The notes under the pieces are model-generated. The model was not told the origin of the DNA and made no database searches. It saw nothing but the letters and a program-made list of their open reading frames with translations. The translations under genes and the position numbers were made by a program. Of a stretch of 7,989 bases of DNA, positions 1 through 5,646 are shown in pieces. How positions within the stretch are numbered: position 1 is the stretch's first letter; every line of letters starts with the position of its first letter. Source of the stretch: JAIFWC01 sp035688135 (GTDB lineage Bacteria; Patescibacteriota; Saccharimonadia; Saccharimonadales; UBA10212); NCBI GenBank assembly GCA_035688135.1, contig DASSNG010000042.1, positions 1 through 7,989 of the forward strand. Direction: 5' to 3'.

Positions 1-243
1 AATGCACTTTCACCGAGCTCTTCGTCGAGACAGTACCCATATGATTACTCCATTCGTGCGGGTCAGAACTTACCTGACAAGGAATTTCGCTACCTTAGGA
101 CGGTTATAGTTACCGCCGCCGTTCACTGGGGCTTCAGTTCAATGCGTAATACATATCCCCTTAACCTTCCAGCACCGGGCAGGAGTCAGCCCCTATACAT
201 CCACTTTCGTGTTAGCAGAGACCTGTGTTTTTGGTAAACAGTT

Positions 244-373
244 CCATGGGTTCCTTAGTTGCAGCCCCCTCACACTATCTACAAGATTGCATGAAGAAGC
301 ACAGCTTCCAGGATCAAATCCAAGAATCTGGCAATCTCACTCTTCCAAATAGAGTGAGGGGGCAGTCCTTATT
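244..373 (-). other. Expanded helix 63 region of the 23S rRNA
   Basis: Between the conserved 'AAACAGTT' and 'CCGAAGTTACGG' blocks this gene carries about 130 nt, against roughly 75 nt in E. coli. The insert folds well. An outer stem GCCCCCTCAC (264-273) pairs perfectly with GTGAGGGGGC (354-363) and can extend inward with one mismatch. A second stem AGATTGC (284-290) pairs with GCAATCT (331-337). Small hairpins GAAGC/GCTTC (296-300/304-308) and GGAT/ATCC (311-314/318-321) sit inside. The location corresponds to helix 63 of domain IV, known to vary in length between lineages. The comparison with E. coli is from memory, so the size difference is approximate. Confidence 0.75.
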
Positions 374-1774
374 CCGAAGTTACGGACGCTTGTTTGCCGA
401 GTTCCTTGACGAAGAATCACTCGTACACCTTGGTCTACTCGACCTGAGCACCTGTGTCGGTTTGCGGTACGGTCGGCTTGCACCATAAGCTTGCAGACTT
501 TTCTGGTCAGTACTTTGACCGGAATCAGCCGCCCTAAGGCAGCCTTTCATTCCCAGCCCGTTAGACTGGTTAGACGGATATAACCATGAATCCGCTCCGG
601 CTATCATGCCGCGCATCTGCAAACAAGTACACGCCGGTACGGGAATATTAACCCGTTGTCCATCGCCTACGCTAATACGCCTCGGCTTAGGCCCGACTAA
701 CCCTGGGATGATTATCATGGCCCAGGAAACCTTGCTCTTTCGGTGGGAAGGATTCTCACCTTCCTTGTGGTTACTCATTCCAGCATTCTCACTTGATAAC
801 GCTCCACGGTTCCTTACAGAACCGCTTCGATGCGATATCAACGCTCCTCTACCGCTCCACACCGGACGAATCCGATGCAAAGCCCATATCTTCGGTAATA
901 TGCTTAGCCCCGTTACATTTTCCGCGCAAGATCTCTTGATAAGTGAGCTGTTACGCACTCTTTAAATGAATGGCTGCTTCTAAGCCAACATCCTTATTGT
1001 CAAAGAAATCTCACCTCGTTTCCCACTTAGCATATATTTAGGGACCTTAGATGATGGTCTGGGCTGTTTCCCTTTTGAGCGACGAGCTTAGCCCCGCCGT
1101 TCTAACTGCCGTAGTTCCACCGTCCGTATTCGTAGTTTGTCAAAGGTGGGTACCCTTGCGGGCCCCAGTCTAAAACAGAGCTCTACCCCAGACGGCTACC
1201 GTACGACGCTAGCCCTAAAGCTATTTCGAGGAGAACCAGCTATCTCCGAGTTCGATTAGCATTTCACCACTAACCACAGGTCATCCGGGAGTTTTGCAAT
1301 TCTCTACGGTGCGGCCCTCCACGTGGTTTTACCCACGCTTCAGCCTGCCCATGGTTAGGTCACTCGGTTTCGGGTCTAATCCTGCAGACTAAGACGGGCT
1401 ATTAACCCTCGCTTTCACTGTGCCTCCGCCAGATGGCTTAGGCTTGCCTGCAAAATTAACTCGCTGGATCGTTCTACAAAAAGCACGCCGTCACACCTAA
1501 AAGGTGCTCCGACTCCTTGTACGCGCATAATTTCAGAAACTATTTCATTCCCCTATCCGGGGTGCTTTTCACCTTTCCCTCACGGTACTTGTACACTATC
1601 GATCGCAAGACATATTTAGCCTTGGAGGGTGGTCCCTCCGGATTCAGTCAGGGTTTCACGTGTCCCGACCTACTCGACACAGAATGAGACAAATCTCATT
1701 CATAACAGTAATAAGGTTTCCGACACTTTGCATACCCGGCTTTCACGGTCTATGGCGGTCCTTTCCAGAACCTT

Positions 1775-1945
1775 CTGCTCGCCTCGGAAATTTCTTACCT
1801 TATGCAAGATGGTGGTAGCTCTTGCCACTAGTACGGAAAACTGGATTGCTCCAGGGCTCCGTACTGGTTAACTGTTTGTCACAACCCCTTACCAACATTC
1901 GTCTACCAACTTATCCATTAGGCAAATTGCCAGATGGAAGTTAAT
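1775..1945 (-). other. Expanded domain I variable region of the 23S rRNA
   Basis: Between the conserved 'TCTGGAAAGG' block and the 'GAGCGAACC..GCCCA' block there are about 170 nt, where E. coli has about 30. The insert is rich in self-complementary arms. AGTACGGA (1830-1837) pairs with TCCGTACT (1858-1865), enclosing CTGG/CCAG (1841-1844/1851-1854). GTGG/CCAC pairs at 1812-1815/1825-1828. A composite hairpin at 1908-1942 carries CCAT/ATGG around GGCA/TGCC. The site lies in the helix 16-20 neighbourhood, where insertions are known in several phyla. Ordered nested stems argue for a real expansion rather than an assembly error. Confidence 0.72.
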
Positions 1946-2226
1946 AAGGTTTGGGCTGTACCGGGTTCGCTCGCCACTACTACCGGCATCGTTGTTTACT
2001 TTCTCTTCCTCCGGGTACTAAGATGTTTCAGTTCCCCAGCTTACCGCTACATATCCTATGAATTCAGATATGCGCCACATGGCATAACCCATGCGGGGTT
2101 TCCCCATTCGGACATCCACGGATCAAAGCTTGTGAGGCAGCTCCCCGCGGCTTTTCGCAGCCGTCTACGTCCTTCATCGGTGTCTTACGTCAAGGCATCC
2201 TTTATGCGCGCTTGAGTAACTTTTTA

Positions 2227-2500
2227 CGTTACACAGACTCAGCCGAAAGACTGAATCTGCTTGTGATTGTGCAAATTGACTAGCTATTGGCAAACACCAA
2301 TAGACTCGTCTGTCATTTGCTTTAACATCCTGCACACGCGGACTCATATTCGCGTCTGCAGGGCCTAATTTTCAAGTTGCAGACTCACTCACAATCCCAC
2401 GCACCGATTCGAACATAGATTGTAGGATAAGTGGATTGAGTAAGCCCAGAAGGTCTTGACCGTCGTCGGGCAGGGTCAACTGGCCGTACTCAAACGTCCT
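2227..2500 (-). other. Transcribed leader of the 23S rRNA gene
   Basis: This is about 270 nt between the predicted transcription start and the mature 5' end. I see no tRNA and no 16S 3' end in it. It contains several stem-loops. CAGACTCAG/CTGAATCTG (2234-2242/2251-2259) pairs as RNA with one G-U. GCAAATTGAC/GTCATTTGC (2271-2280/2312-2320) has one bulge and encloses the perfect CTATTGG/CCAATAG (2284-2290/2297-2303). TGCACACGCG/CGCGTCTGCA (2331-2340/2351-2360) has one mismatch and a 10-nt loop. On the transcribed strand CTTGAAAATTAG (2376 down to 2365) resembles the boxA-like 'CTTTGAAAACT' of rrn leaders, so this may be an antitermination and RNase III processing region. The processing stem would need the 3' flank, which lies outside the window. 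Confidence 0.6.
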
Positions 2501-2506
2501 GCATAA

Positions 2507-2535
2507 ATATTAGCAATTTTAACAGAGGTAGTCAA
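2507..2535 (-). promoter_or_regulatory. Promoter of the 23S rRNA transcript
   Basis: On the minus strand, -35 TTGACT (2535-2530) is followed after exactly 17 nt by -10 TAATAT (2512-2507). Both hexamers match the sigma-70 consensus at five of six positions, and the sequence upstream of the -35 is AT-rich, as in UP elements of rRNA promoters. Transcription would begin near 2500 and read through the leader into 23S. This promoter explains how a 23S gene without an upstream 16S gene is expressed. Confidence 0.82.
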
Positions 2536-2773
2536 ACCTCTTTTGATGTAATAATTCCTACAAAATGGCACCTGTTGGCACGGTGAAAATCGAGCGCCAG
2601 GAGCAACCCTGGACCCGAAGTGTTAGATTTATTACGTTTTCAAACGCTTGTAGTTACGGAATATCCATGAGATATCTCTTAGAATTCTAGTATCAATTTT
2701 GGTGAGGCCATGCTCTTTGATATCCCCTGCTACCCGGAGAATTAGGAGTATAGGCGCATCTGAAACCCGACTT
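2536..2773. other. Divergent intergenic region, no gene recognised
   Basis: This lies between the 23S promoter (leftward) and the leader of the 185-aa secreted protein (rightward). I find no credible coding sequence; an open frame from 2699 runs into the real gene in another frame and lacks a ribosome binding site. Visible elements are small: CCAGG/CCTGG around 2597-2612, CGTTTTCAAACG (2635-2646) and the palindrome GAGATATCTC (about 2670-2679). A poor promoter candidate for the rightward gene is TTGTAG (2648-2653), 17 nt, GATATC (2671-2676). No convincing promoter was found, although one must lie here if the rightward gene is transcribed independently. Confidence 0.45.
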
Positions 2774-2845
2774 CATAAGAAAGACATTATCTTATGGGGC
2801 CGGGCTATCAGTCCGGATAATATCAAACCTAATCTTATGGGGAGG
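2774..2845 (+). promoter_or_regulatory. 5' leader with duplicated TCTTATGGGG and ribosome binding site
   Basis: The element ATCTTATGGGG occurs twice, at 2789-2799 and 2832-2842. The second copy runs directly into the Shine-Dalgarno sequence GGGGAGG (2839-2845), four bases before the ATG. A single upstream complement, CATAAGA (2774-2780, extended by CTT to its left through G-U pairs), can pair with either copy. Pairing with the first gives a local hairpin with a 9-nt loop and leaves the ribosome binding site free; pairing with the second would cover it. Between the copies lies CCGG-N9-CCGG (2801-2817 region). The repeats and complement are read directly; a switching role is inference. It matches no riboswitch family I recognise. 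Confidence 0.4.
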
Positions 2846-2849
2846 AAGT

Positions 2850-3407
2850 ATGATCAAGCTTCTACGGAATACCGCGGCAGTGGTTTCGGCGCTCAGCATC
2901 GCCGGAGCCGGCATAGCGGGAGTGGCCGGAGCCAGTTCGGTCACTACTCAAGGGCCTGATAGTCCAATAAGGATTCATGCCCATAACTACCAGGCATGGG
3001 ACAACGATAACCATGTCAGGCTGACGACCACCAATCACCAGGAGTCGTCAACCGGTAACGCCAAGGTCAAGGGCAACACCACCGGCGGCTCTGCCGCCAG
3101 CGGGTCGGCTGCCAACAGCAGCGCTATGACCGCCAGCGTGTCGGTAAAGAACACCAGCACGGTGGGCGGCTCAAGCAGCGGCACTGGGAGCCTGAGCACC
3201 GCGGGACCGGATAGCGCTATCCATGTTCGCTCGAGCAACTATACTCGTGTGAATAACGACAACGACATCCATGTCTACAGCGGCAGCACCCAGAATGCCT
3301 ACTCCGGTAACGCGAGCGTTTCGCACAACACTACCGGCGGTTCGGCTACCAGCGGCAACGCCAGCAACACCAACACCGCAAGCACAACGATCTCTGTAAC
3401 TAACTAA
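2850..3407 (+). CDS. Small secreted two-repeat Asn/Ser/Thr/Gly-rich protein
   Basis: This is a 185-aa exported protein of unrecognised family. Residues 1-28 form a typical signal peptide: Lys3/Arg6, a hydrophobic Ala/Val/Ile/Gly core and a probable cut near A28-S29. The mature part is two imperfect tandem copies of about 73 residues (29-101 and 113-185). Each starts with a G-P-D-S motif, then N-Y, then N-D-N, then a core of the form [ST]-G-N-A-x-V-x-x-N-T-T-G-G-S-A-x-S-G-x-A (68-87 and 152-171), and ends in S-V-x-N. It has no cysteine, no C-terminal anchor and no recognisable catalytic motif, so it is probably structural and extracellular. The same core recurs four times in the next gene. The start is fixed by GGGGAGG four bases upstream. 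A beta-solenoid or fibre-forming fold is plausible but not shown. The coding call is firm; the function is unknown. Confidence 0.88.
   Translation: MIKLLRNTAAVVSALSIAGAGIAGVAGASSVTTQGPDSPIRIHAHNYQAWDNDNHVRLTTTNHQESSTGNAKVKGNTTGGSAASGSAANSSAMTASVSVKNTSTVGGSSSGTGSLSTAGPDSAIHVRSSNYTRVNNDNDIHVYSGSTQNAYSGNASVSHNTTGGSATSGNASNTNTASTTISVTN
2934..3404 (+). repeat. Two tandem coding repeats of about 219 bp
   Basis: The two units at about 2934-3152 and 3186-3404 encode the paired roughly 73-residue domains. The best conserved parts are the core segments 3051-3110 and 3303-3362 (protein pattern G-N-A-x-V-x-x-N-T-T-G-G-S-A). The nucleotide sequences have diverged considerably while the protein pattern is kept, which argues for an old duplication under selection rather than recent slippage. 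Confidence 0.75.
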
Positions 3408-3419
3408 GAGTCGTAAAAA

Positions 3420-3466
3420 GGCGCGGCCCGCCCGGATAAATAGCACCCCGTCCCGGCGGCCCCGCC
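3420..3466 (+). other. GC-rich intergenic stem-loop between the two repeat-protein genes
   Basis: The arm at 3420-3435 (GGCGCGGCCCGCCCGG) pairs with 3453-3466 (CCGGCGGCCCCGCC), with one mismatch and two bulges, around a loop of about 17 nt. No T-run follows, so it is not a standard intrinsic terminator. It lies 12 nt after the stop of the 185-aa gene and 34 nt before the start of the 679-aa gene. It may partly terminate transcription, or stabilise the upstream message so that the small protein is made in excess. The role is inferred. Confidence 0.5.
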
Positions 3467-3500
3467 TGCCCGGTCTGATCCAATTTACAAGGAGGACTAT

Positions 3501-5540
3501 ATGTCTGGAGTAGTTTTGATTGCCAAAAAATCGCTTATTATCCTGGCCGCCATCTCATTAGTATTCACCTTCCCTTTGCAGACGTGGGCGGACACCGGTG
3601 CCGCGGCAGATACCGCGCCGTCCGGCCATACCGGCCCGAACACGCCCCAGGGGCCGGACGCCAAGACTTATACCTATGACTCTTCAACGGGGATGTGGAA
3701 GAACGCTTATTACATATGGAACCCGGCCACCGGCCAGGCTACGCCCATCACGCCTTTGACCTACAGCTATAATCCGGCAACCGGCCGCTGGGACACCACC
3801 CAGTGGGTTTACGATGCCGCCCAGGGCAAATATGTGCCGAATCCCATCAGCGTGAGCCAGCCGCCGGCCGGCGCGCCTACCACAGGCGCTCCGGCAGCCG
3901 CACAAGCGGCTCCGGCGGCCGCGTCAGGCCCGTCCTCGCCGGCCAGTACGGTATCGGATACCAAAGGCCTGTACGACAACTTCTATAACGCTTCTATCAG
4001 CAATAGCCTAAGCCAGACCGCGGTAAGCGGCAGCGCCACCGTTTCAGGCAACACTACTGCAGGCAGCGCCACTTCCGGGAACGCCGCCGATACTGCTACC
4101 GTCATCAACCTGCTGATGTCTTCGGCCGTCCCGCTGCAGAGTGGCCTGGTGAGCTTTACCCAGAATATTTACGGCAACGTCCAGGGAGATATCACCATAG
4201 ACCCTTCTAAAATAGTACCCTCGGGAACTATCAGCCCGGCTGCCTCTTCCACCGAGCTGACGATAAACAGCGCTGTCAGCGGCCAGATAAATAATGATAT
4301 AAACCTAAGCGCTGCAAGCGGCAATGCCGCTGTAGTTCAGAACACTTCTGCCGGCAATGCTGCCTCCGGTAATGCCGATGTCATAGCCAACGTCATGAAC
4401 ATCATAAATTCCGTCATCGGCAGCGGCAGCTCCTTTATGGGGACCGTTAACATCTACGGCAGCTTGGATGGAGACATCCTGCTGCCGGAAGGCGCCCTGA
4501 ATTCCCTGCTGGCCAGCGGCGGAGCCCCGGTTATCACCCAATCATCTTCCTCACCGGTCAGCGGCTCGCAAAGCAACAGCCTCACGGCTAATCTGAGCAA
4601 CTCTTCTTCCGTAACCAACACCGTCACCTTAAGCGCCGTAAGCGGCGGCGCCGCCGTTTCCAACAACACTTCCGGCGGCAATGCCGCAACCGGTAAGGCC
4701 CAGACCAATCTTACGGTCCTGAACCTGACCGGGCAGCAGGTTATCGGCAGCGACGCCCTGCTGGTCTTCGTGAACGTGCTGGGCAAATGGGTTGGGATGA
4801 TAGTTAATTCTCCCGGCGGCTCCACTGCCGCCGCCCTTGGCGGCGGCCTGACCAGCCAAGGCCCGTCCTCGCCGGCAGGAACAAGCGCCTCTTCGGACAC
4901 AAACCTTAATTACCAGAACATAAGCAGTATCGACAACAACATTACCGCCCAATCTACCTCTGGCAGCGCCACGGTATCTGAAAATACCAAGGCCGGAAAC
5001 GCGGCCAGCGGGAACGCCACCGCCAGCGTCAATTTACTGAATATCAGCATGAGCAGCCTGTCTCTAAGCAACTGGCTGGGCGTGCTCTTCATCAACGTGT
5101 TCGGCAGCTGGAACGGCAGCTTTGGCATAAACACCTCTGCCGGTAATAAGCCTCCCAGCGTTCTTAGTTTAACTTTAAAGGGGTCAGGCCCGGCCGGCGG
5201 CACCGTCAGAGCCGTTAATGTCTTCGGTTTCGTACCTGCTGCCGGTACCTCATCGCAAAAAAGCTATAAACTGGTGCCCTTGGCCTCAGCCGCGGCGGCA
5301 TCTGTCGGCAGCGATACCCACAACCGGAACGGCGCTGTCATAGCTTCGGTGGACACGCCGGCTGGACCTGGACCCTTTACTCAGGCCGGCTCAGGCGGCA
5401 ACCCCCTGCTATGGACCGGCGGCGGACTGCTGCTGCTTGCCGGTGCCCTCACGGTCCCGGAAATCTATTCCCAGCGCCAGGCGACCCGCACGCGCCGCTA
5501 CCTTCATTCGGTAACCGTACTGCCGTTAAAGCGCTCGTGA
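3501..5540 (+). CDS. Large secreted membrane-anchored repeat protein
   Basis: This is a 679-aa surface protein of unrecognised family. Residues 1-30 are a signal peptide (K9-K10, hydrophobic core, probable cut at T-W-A|D). Residues 56-113 carry three or four short aromatic motifs of the Y-x-Y-[DN]-x-x-T-G-x-W type. Residues 114-150 are a Pro/Ala linker. Four large repeats follow, with cores of the pattern S-G-x-A-x-V-x-x-N-T-x-x-G-x-A-x-[ST]-G-x-A at 176-195, 273-292, 381-400 and 487-506. Each core is followed by a V-x-N-L-like strand and an N-[IV]-[YFL]-G-x-[WLV] segment. Motifs G-P-S-S-P at 143 and 454 mark domain borders. Residues about 636-654 form a transmembrane helix followed by an Arg-rich tail (658-667), so the body should face outward. 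There is no LPXTG motif and no cysteine. AAGGAGG (3489-3495) five bases upstream fixes the start. It probably belongs with the preceding small protein. Confidence 0.9.
   Translation: MSGVVLIAKKSLIILAAISLVFTFPLQTWADTGAAADTAPSGHTGPNTPQGPDAKTYTYDSSTGMWKNAYYIWNPATGQATPITPLTYSYNPATGRWDTTQWVYDAAQGKYVPNPISVSQPPAGAPTTGAPAAAQAAPAAASGPSSPASTVSDTKGLYDNFYNASISNSLSQTAVSGSATVSGNTTAGSATSGNAADTATVINLLMSSAVPLQSGLVSFTQNIYGNVQGDITIDPSKIVPSGTISPAASSTELTINSAVSGQINNDINLSAASGNAAVVQNTSAGNAASGNADVIANVMNIINSVIGSGSSFMGTVNIYGSLDGDILLPEGALNSLLASGGAPVITQSSSSPVSGSQSNSLTANLSNSSSVTNTVTLSAVSGGAAVSNNTSGGNAATGKAQTNLTVLNLTGQQVIGSDALLVFVNVLGKWVGMIVNSPGGSTAAALGGGLTSQGPSSPAGTSASSDTNLNYQNISSIDNNITAQSTSGSATVSENTKAGNAASGNATASVNLLNISMSSLSLSNWLGVLFINVFGSWNGSFGINTSAGNKPPSVLSLTLKGSGPAGGTVRAVNVFGFVPAAGTSSQKSYKLVPLASAAAASVGSDTHNRNGAVIASVDTPAGPGPFTQAGSGGNPLLWTGGGLLLLAGALTVPEIYSQRQATRTRRYLHSVTVLPLKRS
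4026..5018 (+). repeat. Four coding repeats with unit spacing of about 100 codons
   Basis: The conserved 60-bp cores lie at 4026-4085, 4317-4376, 4641-4700 and 4959-5018, giving spacings of 291, 324 and 318 bp. The encoded protein pattern is strict at Gly, Ala, Val, Asn-Thr and Ser-Gly positions while codons differ between copies. The same pattern occurs twice in the upstream gene at a shorter spacing (252 bp), so the smaller protein uses a version of the unit lacking the N-[IV]-x-G segment. Confidence 0.75.
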
Positions 5541-5543
5541 TTT

Positions 5544-5573
5544 TTGTTAGAGGACCATTTCATCTGTTAAAAT
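5544..5573 (+). promoter_or_regulatory. Candidate promoter of the glycoside-hydrolase-like gene
   Basis: TTGTTA (5544-5549) and TAAAAT (5568-5573) are separated by 18 nt and match the sigma-70 hexamers at four and five of six positions. The predicted start, near 5580, coincides with the first base of the large hairpin at 5581, which supports the assignment. The element lies just behind the stop of the 679-aa gene, where no obvious terminator is visible, so read-through from upstream may also contribute. Confidence 0.5.
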
Positions 5574-5580
5574 TCTCTTA

Positions 5581-5633
5581 GGCTATAGGAGGTCGCCGGG
5601 CACCCGCCCGGCCTCCACATACTTCTTATAGCC
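5581..5633 (+). promoter_or_regulatory. Long 5' leader hairpin sequestering GGAGG
   Basis: Three stacked perfect stems can be read: GGCTATA (5581-5587) with TATAGCC (5627-5633), GGAGG (5588-5592) with CCTCC (5612-5616), and CCGGGC (5596-5601) with GCCCGG (5606-5611) around an ACCC loop. A 3-nt and a 10-nt unpaired stretch interrupt the left and right sides. No T-run follows, so intrinsic termination is unlikely. The only strong Shine-Dalgarno-like GGAGG upstream of the next gene is inside this stem and 54 nt from the start codon. The hairpin may stabilise the 5' end of the message or act in control; which is unknown. Confidence 0.65.
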
Positions 5634-5646
5634 CACAATCCAAGAA

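Larger units (their letters stand above)
1..2226 (-). rRNA. rrl: 23S ribosomal RNA, 5' two thirds (partial)
   Basis: The complement of this stretch is large-subunit rRNA. Conserved landmarks can be read throughout, among them CCTAAGGTAGCGAAATTCC (domain IV, complement of about 79-97), the 'GGAAAGG..CCATAG..GTGAAAGCC' block of domain I (about 1740-1768) and GGATGCC close to the 5' end. By alignment from memory with Escherichia coli, the gene begins near position 2226 and the window edge falls near E. coli position 2025, so the 3' third is missing. The segment is about 200 nt longer than its E. coli counterpart, and nearly all the excess lies in two places, entered separately. No intron or homing-endonuclease ORF interrupts the visible part. 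No 16S gene lies upstream; a promoter and leader do. The exact mature 5' end is uncertain by a few bases. Open frames on either strand here are meaningless. Confidence 0.97.

Noticed and set aside
225..2215. Several open frames of 80-190 codons on both strands within the first 2.2 kb
   Set aside because: They lie entirely in the 23S rRNA gene, lack ribosome binding sites and encode compositionally odd peptides.
2317..2330. TTGCTTTAACA resembling boxA of rrn antitermination
   Set aside because: It lies on the plus strand, opposite to the direction of 23S transcription, so it cannot act in that RNA.
2584..2615. GGTGAAAATC followed by a CCAGG/CCTGG hairpin, reminiscent of part of a cobalamin riboswitch
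   Set aside because: The other conserved cobalamin segments are missing and the order does not fit; the match is too short.
2810..2822. The 13-mer AGTCCGGATAATA, also present near 6850
   Set aside because: The second copy is inside the hydrolase-like coding region (Y-S-P-D-N) with no flanking similarity; probably chance.
2699..2959. An 86-codon plus-strand frame before and overlapping the 185-aa gene
   Set aside because: No ribosome binding site, and its second half is an out-of-frame reading of the signal-peptide region of the real gene.
4026..5018. Regular repeats considered as a CRISPR array
   Set aside because: Spacing is about 300 bp, the repeats differ at the nucleotide level and they are conserved as protein; there are no short spacers.
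3035..5203. Minus-strand frames up to 148 codons opposite the repeat-protein genes
   Set aside because: They are antisense shadows of GC-rich repetitive coding sequence, low in complexity and without start signals.
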